Below are positions 35,661 to 44,588 of a stretch of 64,000 nucleotides of DNA, in pieces; position 1 is the stretch's first letter; the number at the start of each line of letters is the position of its first letter. The position numbers and the translations under genes are program-made. Source of the stretch: Paenibacillus antarcticus (GTDB lineage Bacteria > Bacillota > Bacilli > Paenibacillales > Paenibacillaceae); the NCBI RefSeq assembly GCF_001637225.1, contig NZ_LVJI01000001.1:372001-436000 (forward strand), in the 5' to 3' direction. Below the pieces are notes generated by a model. The model was not told where the DNA came from and searched no databases. It saw only the letters and a program-made list of their open reading frames with translations.

Positions 35661-37760
35661 TCAGAGTTTGAAACGTTCGACAACTTCTTGTAAATCTTGT
35701 GCAATTTTGTTCATATGTTGAATAGAGTCGGCTACTCTCTCGAGTTCTGCCTGCTGATCTGTGGCTGAAGCACTTACTTCTTCCGCTGAAGCAGCTGTTT
35801 CTTCTGATATAGCCGAAATACTCTGAATAGCCATTATCGCTTGGTTTTTATGTTCCAACATATTAGAGAGTTCAGAGACCAACTTATCAATTGCCGCTGC
35901 AATTGCAATAGAGAGCTCATAATTATCTTTAAAAGCCGATTCTGTACTACGTACTGATTCATTTTTTTCCTCTACTAATCCACCATTAGAAGCAATCAAT
36001 ACAACCGTTTGTTTAGAATCTTCTAATATACTTTCCACTGTTTGTTTAATGACTTCCGTTTCACGCTTTGACTGCTCTGCCAGTTTTCTAACTTCCTGCG
36101 CTACGACTGCAAAACCTTTGCCATGTTCGCCAGCTCGAGCAGCTTCGATACTGGCATTAAGTGCAAGCAAGTTTGTTTGCTTCGAAATACCTTGAATGGA
36201 TGTAATGACTTGATTAATATTAGCTATGTTTGATGTTAAAGATTCAATTTGTTTTTGTACCTCTTCATTCATTTCATTGGTTACCACATTATGTTCACGC
36301 AAACTTTCAACTTCACGCATTCCTTTTTCTGTCGTTGCTCTTGTTCTGTTCGATAACTCATCAATCTGAGAAAATAGGACGGTTAGTACATCAATTTGAT
36401 CGGATAAATCAATCATTCGACGATTCGTCTCTTCCGTATCTTCTGATTGCTTAGAAGCTCCTACAGCAATTTCAGCCGTCGCCATTGAGACCTCTTGGCT
36501 AGATGCTACAATTTCATCAAATGCTTCATGTACATGGTTAGACGATTTATTGAGGAGTATCGTAGAATTAAATACAGTCTGTATTGCATCATTCGTTTTA
36601 TCTATCATATTGTTATACGCTAATGCAACAGCACCAATTTCATCTGGTTTGATCCATTTCCCATCCACTTTTTCAGTTAAATCTCCATCGGCTGCTGTTT
36701 CCATAGCTTCTCGCAGGAACTTCAATGGCTTTAATTGTTTGAATATAAACCATGCACTGGCGAGAGCCATCACAATTGCCATTAAAATCGCTGATACAAT
36801 ATTTAACCACAGAATTTCATTATACGTTTCTAAGATTTTAGATTTAGGTAAGACCAGTTGAACTGACCATGTCTCATCGATTTCATCTAGCACCATTGGT
36901 GCAAAAGCATTAAAAGATTGTTCTCCTAGTTGTTTGGAATCTACATAGGTACTATCTGGCATGTTATTTTCCAGTGTTTTTTTAATAGATGCCCAATCAA
37001 TAGCGTCTTGCATATTGGTTCCATTTAACTTCTCATTAATACTGTTGACAGTAAGCATTCCTTTTTCAGTAATAATCCCCGCATAACCACCATCAGGCTT
37101 AATAGAGCTAGCCAAATCTGTTAAAAACTCAATAGATACATCAGCAGTTAGCACCCCAAAAAAAGTTCCATTAGAGCTGATTAGAGGAACGCCAATTGTG
37201 GTCATAGAAACCTTTTTCCCGTTCAAATTATAATCATAAGGTTCTGTTAGAATGGCTCTTCCCTCTTTTTTAGGAATCCAGTACCACGCTGCAGTCTCCG
37301 AATCTTCATATCCTTCTAAAGAAGTTACTACTATTTTATTTCCGTCTTTCCATAAATAAGGTATAAACCGCTTATCACGATCTGTAAAATTCGATGATAC
37401 GGTTGGTTCTATTTCTAACGAACCCTGTTCTAAGATTGCAGACACGCCAAGTAAATTCTCATTATCAGCTAAATTTGTTTCTAATATGCTTAGTACTTCT
37501 GTAGCTGATAAGTCACCCTTTGACTGCATCGTTTCTACAATACGCTTCGTTGTCTGTAACATATCGTTTGCTTTCTTGAATCGATCGCTCAACTTTGTAG
37601 CAGCAAATTGAGCGTTTTGAAGTGTTGCACTCTCCGAATTCTCTATATTTTGATTATATAAAATGATACTTGTCACTACGGTATACGTAAGAAATAATAC
37701 TAGAAATAATCCAATAATTAGTGATGATAGCTTCTTTGCAATACTTTTTGATTTGTTCAT
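35661..37760 (-). CDS. methyl-accepting chemotaxis protein
   Basis: A 699-residue receptor: first membrane helix (residues 10-32), a large extracellular double-Cache region (about 35-320), second helix, HAMP ([15 protein letters not shown] ... [11 protein letters not shown]) and a signalling coiled coil with the conserved hairpin [23 protein letters not shown] at 37760 follows AGGAGA by seven bases. The ligand is unknown. It is 5 bases from a convergent-strand neighbour, so it is probably separately transcribed. Confidence 0.92.
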   Translation of the reverse strand: MNKSKSIAKKLSSLIIGLFLVLFLTYTVVTSIILYNQNIENSESATLQNAQFAATKLSDRFKKANDMLQTTKRIVETMQSKGDLSATEVLSILETNLADNENLLGVSAILEQGSLEIEPTVSSNFTDRDKRFIPYLWKDGNKIVVTSLEGYEDSETAAWYWIPKKEGRAILTEPYDYNLNGKKVSMTTIGVPLISSNGTFFGVLTADVSIEFLTDLASSIKPDGGYAGIITEKGMLTVNSINEKLNGTNMQDAIDWASIKKTLENNMPDSTYVDSKQLGEQSFNAFAPMVLDEIDETWSVQLVLPKSKILETYNEILWLNIVSAILMAIVMALASAWFIFKQLKPLKFLREAMETAADGDLTEKVDGKWIKPDEIGAVALAYNNMIDKTNDAIQTVFNSTILLNKSSNHVHEAFDEIVASSQEVSMATAEIAVGASKQSEDTEETNRRMIDLSDQIDVLTVLFSQIDELSNRTRATTEKGMREVESLREHNVVTNEMNEEVQKQIESLTSNIANINQVITSIQGISKQTNLLALNASIEAARAGEHGKGFAVVAQEVRKLAEQSKRETEVIKQTVESILEDSKQTVVLIASNGGLVEEKNESVRSTESAFKDNYELSIAIAAAIDKLVSELSNMLEHKNQAIMAIQSISAISEETAASAEEVSASATDQQAELERVADSIQHMNKIAQDLQEVVERFKL

Positions 37761-37825
37761 TATCATATCTCCTAAGGCATCTGTGTATGCATTATTGTGT
37801 AGTACCCTGATTTGAATCATAACTC

Positions 37826-39025
37826 TTATATATATTGATCTCTACCGGACAACATCCCGAACGTCATGACTAATACAGATACAATCATGAGTGTGATGAT
37901 TGGAACCGTCCACATGTGGGACATATCATACAAATATCCAATAAATATAGGTCCAACTGCTGCGAGTAAATAACCAGTTGATTGTGCCATTCCCGATAAC
38001 TCGGCAGATTGACCTGCATTCCGAGTACGGATTCCGATATAGCTTAGAGCCAATGGGAAATTCCCTCCCAAGGCAAGACCAATCAAAACAATACTCATAA
38101 TTAAAATAGGATAAGAAGAACCAAGCAATAGTCCTCCATAACCAACAATCGAGCACATCCCCAACACGCAGGCAATCCATACTTGCGAACGTAGACGTCC
38201 AGCAATGATAGGCACTAGGAAACTAGCAGGTAGTCCAATGATTTGTGTCAACGAAAGCAACCACCCCGCTGCCCCTCTACTAATGCCATAATTATGTATG
38301 ATTTCAGGCAACCAAGACATCGTGATATAAAATAAGCAAGACTGAAATCCCATGAATAAGGCTATTTTCCAAGCAAGAGGTGAACGCCAAGTTCGATTAG
38401 CACTAGTACTAACATTCTTCACTTTATTACTATGGGCAGGATTCCCCTTAATAAGTAAAACCCAGACGATGATCGCGATGACTGCTGGTATACCCCATAC
38501 AATCAAGGCCCCCTGCCACCCAAATTGCAGATCATGTGCTAGAGGAATACTAATTCCTGATGCTAATGAAGCAAATAATCCCATTGAGGATGAATATACA
38601 CTTGTCATCAGACCGAATTTTTGTGGGAATTTCTCTTTTACAACGACCGGCAACAGAACATTTCCAATGGCTATACCTACCCCAACCAATAGCGTTCCAG
38701 AGAAGAGAAACACCGTCATTGAAATGGACCGAATGCATATACCGATTAAAAGAATGACCAATCCTAACAGTAACGTCTTCTCATTGGTTAAACGATGAGC
38801 GATTTTAGGAACAAGCGATGACATGACGGCAAAGGATATTAAAGGTATACTCATCAATAAACCTGCGCTCCAATGAGATAACCCAACATCCTCCTGAATG
38901 ATACCGACTAATGGACCTACGGACGTAATTGCTGGCCGTAAATTAAATGCTACCAGTACGATACCCATGATGAGTAACACGAAATATAACGATTTCTTGT
39001 TTCCTTTAGATTGTTGCAACTCCAC
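37826..39025 (-). CDS. MFS transporter, CynX/NimT type
   Basis: GTG at 39025 has GGGGG nine bases upstream; a TTG two codons earlier is possible. The 399-residue protein has twelve hydrophobic helices, with [26 protein letters not shown] helix 1 (the CynX/NimT opening) and the loop [20 protein letters not shown]. It may carry cyanate-like, nitroimidazole-related or other small solutes; specificity is not shown by sequence. No partner genes are adjacent. Confidence 0.82.
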   Translation of the reverse strand: MELQQSKGNKKSLYFVLLIMGIVLVAFNLRPAITSVGPLVGIIQEDVGLSHWSAGLLMSIPLISFAVMSSLVPKIAHRLTNEKTLLLGLVILLIGICIRSISMTVFLFSGTLLVGVGIAIGNVLLPVVVKEKFPQKFGLMTSVYSSSMGLFASLASGISIPLAHDLQFGWQGALIVWGIPAVIAIIVWVLLIKGNPAHSNKVKNVSTSANRTWRSPLAWKIALFMGFQSCLFYITMSWLPEIIHNYGISRGAAGWLLSLTQIIGLPASFLVPIIAGRLRSQVWIACVLGMCSIVGYGGLLLGSSYPILIMSIVLIGLALGGNFPLALSYIGIRTRNAGQSAELSGMAQSTGYLLAAVGPIFIGYLYDMSHMWTVPIITLMIVSVLVMTFGMLSGRDQYI

Positions 39026-39439
39026 TAACAAAATCCCCCTTCAATAATCAAACTTTCAAAAATGATTCATAGAAACCTATACCAACACATAACAATAAAT
39101 CCCAATATAATTCACTCTAATGGGATTCTAGATCTTATAAGGGTAATTATGTCACCTATGGGCTGGCTTACCTTGTGAGATTACATTTATGCTGTCCATA
39201 TGTACCCGCCAGTGTAAAACTAGTTATAACATATAAGAACAGAGAATAGAAGTACAAACTAAAAACAAAGAAAAAACAAATAAACAAAGCTATCTTTCAA
39301 TAATATAACGAGCGAAGAAGCCATAAACCCCAACTTGTCGTTGTGCGTTCATGGCTTCATAGGCAACCGTTTCAGATAAGAGAACAACTGTATTTACTTA
39401 ACAGATGCGAATAATACTCTTCCTTATTTTACGTAGGGT

Positions 39440-40261
39440 TTATGATTTAATCGCACCCTGAGTAATCCCACCAATAATCCATTTCTGTGCGAACAGATAC
39501 ACGATGACCATCGGCGTTAAAGCAAGTAGATAAGAAGCGAATGCTAGATTGAAGTCAGTACCGAACTGTCCTTGGAACACATATTGCACAAGTGGAAGTG
39601 TGTATGAATTCTGATCTCCCAGCAGAATAAGTGGCAACATGAAGTCATTCCAAGTGGACAAGCAAGATAGAATCCCAATCGTTGCGCTGATCGGTGCAAG
39701 GAGTGGGAAAATGATTTTCCAATACGTCCCCCAAGTCGAAGCACCATCCATCGTCGCCGCTTCTTCAAGCTCATACGGAATCGAACGGATATAACCAACA
39801 TATACAAAGATATTAAAGGCAAGGCCATACACGACATAAAGAATAATTAGCCCAACAATGTTATTCATATGAAGGTCCGTCGTTACCTTAACCACAGGCA
39901 GCATAATGATCTGGAAAGGAATGAACATCGCGCTGATGAAATAGAAGTACAATACTTTGAAGAATTTGTCCTTCATATTTCGCGCAATGGCATACGCCAC
40001 CATCGAGTTGGTTAGAAGAATGAATACCACCGAAATCACGGTAATCACCACGCTGTTCTTTAAAGCATTGAAAAAATTGGTCGCTTCGATTGCATTGCGG
40101 AAATTCTCAAAATGAAGCCCCGTCGGAAGCGAGAAGATAGAAACCGCCATTTCCTCTGGGTTCTTCAATGCAATGCTGATCGTCATATAGAGCGGAAACA
40201 AGATGAGCAGTGAGCCCAACGCAATAAGTATCGTACTGGTCCAATTCGTTGTTTTTCTCAT
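39440..40261 (-). CDS. carbohydrate ABC transporter permease (MalG type)
   Basis: A 273-residue protein with six helices and the EAA motif (EEAATMDGASTWGTYWKIIFP) near residue 190, which marks MalG/LacG permeases. ATG at 40261 overlaps the stop of the first permease by one base, or a GTG three bases earlier; translation is coupled either way. Last gene of the sugar operon. Confidence 0.9.
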   Translation of the reverse strand: MRKTTNWTSTILIALGSLLILFPLYMTISIALKNPEEMAVSIFSLPTGLHFENFRNAIEATNFFNALKNSVVITVISVVFILLTNSMVAYAIARNMKDKFFKVLYFYFISAMFIPFQIIMLPVVKVTTDLHMNNIVGLIILYVVYGLAFNIFVYVGYIRSIPYELEEAATMDGASTWGTYWKIIFPLLAPISATIGILSCLSTWNDFMLPLILLGDQNSYTLPLVQYVFQGQFGTDFNLAFASYLLALTPMVIVYLFAQKWIIGGITQGAIKS

Positions 40262-41127
40262 CACATATCCATCTCCCGTTTCTGTAAAAATTTAAGCTGT
40301 AGCACCGAGATTACGATGATGACAATAAAGTAAATAACAGCGTTCGCCGATTGGTAGGCAAATTCTCCACCTTGGAACCCGCCAGTATAAATAAGCAGTG
40401 CAATGGATTGTGTCGAGCGTCCCGGACCGCCTCCTGTTAGAGCAACGATCTGATCGAATACCATCAGTCCACTCTTCATAGCAAGCACCATATTTATAGT
40501 GAAGAAGGAAGCTAGTAAAGGAAAAGTAATACTTATGAATTCTCTGAACTTGCCTGCTCCATCCAGATTCGATGCTTCATACAAATCTTTTGGAATCGTC
40601 TGGAGTCCAGCCAAATACAAAATCGTATTAAATGCTATACCCTGCCATACAGCAACTATAACAATCCCGATCCACGCCCAATCAGCGTTACCGAGAATAT
40701 TTTGCGAGAGAAATTCACTACCCATTTTCGCTCCCCAGGTCGTGAGAACATTAGAGAACAAGTAGTTAAAGATGAAACCAACAATAAGTACGCTGAGAAT
40801 GTTAGGTAAGAAATATACGCCACGAAAAAAGTTCTTGAATTTGATCTTGGCGTTCAATCCCAAAGCAATAAGCAAGCTTATCACATTAATTAAGATGGTC
40901 ACGACAATCGCATATTTAAAAGTAAAGATATAGGAATTAATCACATTCTCATCTTTAAAGAGGTTTACAAAGTTCTTAAATCCTACAAAATCGTAGCTCT
41001 CGCCAAATCCATCCCAGTTCGTAAATGCATAAAAGATCCCTTGCAACGCAGGGAAGGTATGAAAAGTAAAGAACAGCAACAAAGCAGGTATAGTCATCAG
41101 GTAAAAGGCAATGCGGCGTTTAGCCAT
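40261..41127 (-). CDS. carbohydrate ABC transporter permease (MalF type)
   Basis: ATG at 41127 follows GGGAGA. The 288-residue protein has six helices and the EAA-loop (YEASNLDGAGKFREFISITFP) near residue 200. It forms the sugar channel with the next gene's product. No ATPase is encoded here; such systems usually share a common MsmK-type ATPase encoded elsewhere. Confidence 0.9.
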   Translation of the reverse strand: MAKRRIAFYLMTIPALLLFFTFHTFPALQGIFYAFTNWDGFGESYDFVGFKNFVNLFKDENVINSYIFTFKYAIVVTILINVISLLIALGLNAKIKFKNFFRGVYFLPNILSVLIVGFIFNYLFSNVLTTWGAKMGSEFLSQNILGNADWAWIGIVIVAVWQGIAFNTILYLAGLQTIPKDLYEASNLDGAGKFREFISITFPLLASFFTINMVLAMKSGLMVFDQIVALTGGGPGRSTQSIALLIYTGGFQGGEFAYQSANAVIYFIVIIVISVLQLKFLQKREMDM

Positions 41128-41198
41128 ATGTTGGTTCTCCCTTCTAAAGAAACAGCGGAGACAAGAGCACTTCATACTTATCTCCGCGCATTTCTGTA

Positions 41199-42440
41199 TT
41201 ATTTACGGTTACTAATTTTATCCCACTCGGTATCGAATTTAGTCAGATACGCGTCAATATCTTTCTTTTGCAAGAATTCTTGAAAAATTGTCTCTACTTT
41301 CATACCAGCAGGGATATAGTGATCCGCGAAATCGACCAAATTACCACTTTCGAATGATTCCTTCAGATCAGCCACACTAGCATCGTCTTGTGTCACACCT
41401 GTCACAGCTGAGAACGCTTTTTGTTCGGAGATATATTGTTTAATGTTATCTGGTTGAAGCAAGAAGGCTACAAATTTCTTGGCCTCTTCTTTATGCTTCG
41501 AGCTCTTAGCAACCGTTAGCAATGTATCCACCCCGGAAACAAGCTTATTCTTCGTTGCATCATTTGTGCTTGGGAATGGGAATACACCTAATTCAATAGC
41601 AGGGTTTGCCTTTTGAATTTCTGGAATAGCCCATACGCCTTGTAGGTACATCGCAGACTCGCCTTTAGCAAAAGCAGTGTTACCGTCATTATAATTCTTA
41701 CCAAACACATCTTTCTGAGCAAAATCCAGTACCTTAAGCTGCTTCTCAGCAACTTCACGATACGTATCCTTGAACGTTACCGTGCCTGCTGCACGCTGTG
41801 CGAAGAAATCAAGACCAACGATATTACTTTCTAGAGGATTGAAAATGGAAAGTGTTGTCCAAGCATCCTTTAGAGTGAGATAAAAAGCATTTTGGCCGGA
41901 ATCCTTAACCTTCTGAGCAACTGCCATGAACTCATCCCATGTTTTCGGAATCGTAAGGTTCAGCTCTTTGAAGATTGCTTTGTTATAAATAACACCGTTC
42001 GCATTGGTTGAGAAAGGAACACCATTCATCTCCGTCAACCCAGTCATATTTGTCAGCATTTCTAGATATGCGGGTTGGATATCCTTAATTAATGGATCAT
42101 TTGTAAAATCTTCGAACAGTCCACTTTTGGAGAGTGTCGAGAACGTATCCGTTGCCCCCATTCCCACTACATCAGGAATATCCTTCTTCGCTACGCGTGT
42201 CTTCAGAACTGTTTCTGCATCCGGTGGATTCACTTGGGTTACCTTAATTTCTGGGTTAGCCTCGTTGAACTTGGTAATCAACTTGTCGAAAGTTGCTTTA
42301 GCTTCAGCTTTACCCTGGAAGAATTCAACTTCGACCTTGCCGCTTGAAGCTCCTTCAGAATTACCATTATTACCACATGCACTAAGTAAAGAGATCGCTA
42401 GTACGCCTGCCAACATAGGTTTAATTACTTTTTTCATCAT
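41199..42440 (-). CDS. sugar ABC transporter substrate-binding lipoprotein
   Basis: A 413-residue family 1 binding protein: signal peptide with lipobox LLSAC at Cys22, KVEVEFFQGKAEA, then FNEANPEIKVTQVNP and ESAMYLQGVWAIPEI. AAAGGGG precedes the ATG. It is the first gene of the binding-protein/MalF/MalG operon and probably binds an oligosaccharide. Two operators lie between this gene and the upstream LacI gene. Confidence 0.92.
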   Translation of the reverse strand: MMKKVIKPMLAGVLAISLLSACGNNGNSEGASSGKVEVEFFQGKAEAKATFDKLITKFNEANPEIKVTQVNPPDAETVLKTRVAKKDIPDVVGMGATDTFSTLSKSGLFEDFTNDPLIKDIQPAYLEMLTNMTGLTEMNGVPFSTNANGVIYNKAIFKELNLTIPKTWDEFMAVAQKVKDSGQNAFYLTLKDAWTTLSIFNPLESNIVGLDFFAQRAAGTVTFKDTYREVAEKQLKVLDFAQKDVFGKNYNDGNTAFAKGESAMYLQGVWAIPEIQKANPAIELGVFPFPSTNDATKNKLVSGVDTLLTVAKSSKHKEEAKKFVAFLLQPDNIKQYISEQKAFSAVTGVTQDDASVADLKESFESGNLVDFADHYIPAGMKVETIFQEFLQKKDIDAYLTKFDTEWDKISNRK

Positions 42441-42524
42441 CTAATCCCCTTTAGAAAATTTATGGTTATAGTTATTATTCCAGCTCGTAGTTATTTCTAC
42501 TTATTTAATTAATCAAGTCATAGG

Positions 42525-42537
42525 AGTAAACGTTTAC
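42525..42537. promoter_or_regulatory. LacI-type operator 1 upstream of the sugar operon
   Basis: GTAAACGTTTAC (42526-42537) is a perfect palindrome. It lies about 90 bases before the binding-protein start. It also scores as a near cre, so CcpA cannot be excluded. Confidence 0.7.
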
Positions 42538-42622
42538 GTTGTATTCATGTGTTAATCTTTCCTCTTATTTCAAGTCCCCTCTCTCAAATACATTACGTTT
42601 AATATCGTTTAATATCCATGCA

Positions 42623-42634
42623 GTAAACGTTTAC
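42623..42634. promoter_or_regulatory. LacI-type operator 2 upstream of the sugar operon
   Basis: A second identical GTAAACGTTTAC, 97 bases from the first, just after the LacI gene. A pair of identical operators on one side suggests DNA looping. Confidence 0.7.
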
Positions 42635-42653
42635 GTTATATCGATAAAAGGAA

Positions 42654-43676
42654 TCAAGTAAGTCTCCTTACCGTCTGCCTTTCAACAATCCTATGAGGCA
42701 TAATAGTACTATCGGCCACGCAGTGATTCTCAATCATATCAATTAGTTTCCCAGTAGCTAATTTCCCCATGTCATACAGCCGCTGATCCACCGTTGTTAA
42801 AGGCGGCACTGCCATTTCAGCAAGCTTCAGATTATCGTAGCCAATCACAGAAATGTCATCAGGAATCTTGAGACCATGCTTAGCAGCAACAGCCAGAACT
42901 GCAACCGCCATTTCATCACTTGCCGCAAAGATAGCCGTAGCCTCCGGCGCATTCTGAATCAGCTTCTCCATAGCTATACATCCCTCATCAAACGTGAAAT
43001 TTCCATAGACTAGATAATTCTCTTTAAAAGGAATACCATAATCCTGTAACGCTTTCACGTAGCCTTCAACTCTGGGAATTCCAGCCATTGTATCCGTTTC
43101 GGTTCCGCTAACCATAGCAATTTCACGGTGACCATGTAAGATCAAATATTGTACCGCATCATACGCGGCCTGCTTATCGTCCACTTTGATATAGGGTACG
43201 GAAGCATAATCCGCTTTGGAGGATACCAGCACCACAGGAACTTTCATAGCTTGTAGCACTTCATAATACTCTTCCTTCAGCATTTCACTGGAGAATATAA
43301 TACCATCTACCTGCTTTTCTCGCAATACATGCAGGTATTTCATCGTACGCTTGCCATCCTCATCCGTATTGCAGACAAAAACACTATAGTTATGGTCATT
43401 AGCGTACTCTTCAATACCATGAAGGATGTCCGCTGAGAAATAACTCGATACATTCGGGAACATAACCCCGATCGTCTGCGTTCGTTTATTAATCAGGCCC
43501 CGAGCAATTGCATTGGGTTGATATCCTATTTCTTTAATAATCTGTTTTACCTTTTGCTCCGTTTTGTCCGAATAACCAGACAAATTATTAAGCACCCGAG
43601 AGACAGTTGCTATAGAGACATTGGCTTTCCTTGCTACATCTTTAATCGTTGGATTATTTGAAGCGTTTGGATTCAT
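42654..43676 (-). CDS. LacI-family regulator of the sugar operon
   Basis: ATG at 43676, with AGAGGAA before it. The 340-residue regulator has the LacI headpiece (TIKDVARKANVSIATVSRVL) and a full periplasmic-binding sensor domain. The gene lies upstream of the sugar operon on the same strand, with identical operators after it and one before it (43826-43839), so it likely represses the operon and itself. Confidence 0.9.
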   Translation of the reverse strand: MNPNASNNPTIKDVARKANVSIATVSRVLNNLSGYSDKTEQKVKQIIKEIGYQPNAIARGLINKRTQTIGVMFPNVSSYFSADILHGIEEYANDHNYSVFVCNTDEDGKRTMKYLHVLREKQVDGIIFSSEMLKEEYYEVLQAMKVPVVLVSSKADYASVPYIKVDDKQAAYDAVQYLILHGHREIAMVSGTETDTMAGIPRVEGYVKALQDYGIPFKENYLVYGNFTFDEGCIAMEKLIQNAPEATAIFAASDEMAVAVLAVAAKHGLKIPDDISVIGYDNLKLAEMAVPPLTTVDQRLYDMGKLATGKLIDMIENHCVADSTIMPHRIVERQTVRRLT

Positions 43677-43825
43677 GTCGTTTCCTCTTTTACCTGTCAT
43701 AAACAATAATATATAAGCGATAACTTAGCAAATTGATTACTTACCATCTGAATAAATTTCATAACTCATTAAAACAATGAATTGGATTCATCTAAAAGAA
43801 TTTATTCAATATAAGCAACTTTAAA

Positions 43826-43839
43826 GGTAAACGCTTACC
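43826..43839. promoter_or_regulatory. LacI-type operator 3 upstream of the regulator gene
   Basis: GGTAAACGCTTACC, a dyad with the same TAAACG..TTA core as the two operators below. It is 150 bases before the LacI start and supports autoregulation. Confidence 0.65.
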
Positions 43840-43869
43840 TAAAATATAAATCTTGCTGATATTTTTGTC

Positions 43870-44149
43870 AACTACAGACCACTATTGAAATAACCCTTAT
43901 GCAAATACTTCCTTCCAATCTAACTGAAAGGATACTTTTCAAATAATACATATCGTCCATTAATTCTCTCAACGGTAAATTCCGAAAATCCAGATCATAT
44001 TTATTGCTAACCTTAAGTATTTAAAAGTCGAGCCGTTATCCTTCGTCTTCACCTGGTATACGGTATATAAATCTAAATTCAATACGAGTACAGTCTTCAT
44101 TGTTGTCGAAAATACGAATTGACCCCGCTCCCACACCACCGTACGTGAG
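43870..44149 (-). pseudogene. decayed coding relic with in-frame stops
   Basis: On the minus strand from 44149 a coherent reading (LTYGGVGAGSIRIFDNNEDC then TRIEFRFIYRIPGEDEG) is cut by TAA at 44036-44038, then by TAA at 44021-44023, then reads on (VSNKYDLDFRNLPLRELMD). A second reading in this region runs without stops but is unlike protein. It looks like an old inactivated gene. I cannot name the family. The rest of 43677-44588 holds only operator and cre sites. Confidence 0.4.
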
Positions 44150-44431
44150 ACTAAAAACTTAAAATGGCATACTAATTCTCTAACTCCCATTATGTTAATC
44201 AATCTGCTCAAATTATAGACAAGGCAATAAAACTACCCTCGGTGTTTACTGAGTCGAGTCCCATTGTTAAAAAAAAGTATAACCGAAGTGTCGTTTTATA
44301 GCTTGTTAACATATAAAAGATACGAATAATAAGTATAATCATTCTTTTATATCGATAATTCACCAAATTATTGTAGAAAAATCGTAGTTTAATCTATATA
44401 GGTCTAAGAATTGTCTATGTACTCAATTAAA

Positions 44432-44445
44432 TGAAAGCGCTTTAT
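44432..44445. promoter_or_regulatory. CcpA cre-like site before the glycosidase candidate
   Basis: TGAAAGCGCTTTAT matches the cre consensus at 12 of 14 positions and is itself palindromic in the middle (AAAGCGCTTT). It is about 145 bases upstream of the start codon. Confidence 0.6.
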
Positions 44446-44588
44446 AATTAATATAAGATAATTTTACTAAATTTAATTTCAAGAAAGGAGTATTCTTAGA
44501 TTCACAATTAATAATACCTTACGGAAGAACAAATTTACCGAGAACAGCAAGCCAACGCCTAGCCAATTGATCCGAAGGAGTGAATTAG

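Noticed and set aside
38352..38798. Open frame antisense to the MFS gene
   Set aside because: No ribosome site; reads as reversed membrane-helix codons.
44107..44157. Group II intron end (CACGTACGGTGG-like stretch on the minus strand)
   Set aside because: Resembles an intron domain only over a dozen bases; no reverse transcriptase or domain V fold seen, and the stretch reads as protein relic.
43969..44211. 80-codon minus-strand open frame in the gap before the glycosidase candidate
   Set aside because: No ribosome site; the better protein-like reading in this region is another frame broken by stops (43870-44149).
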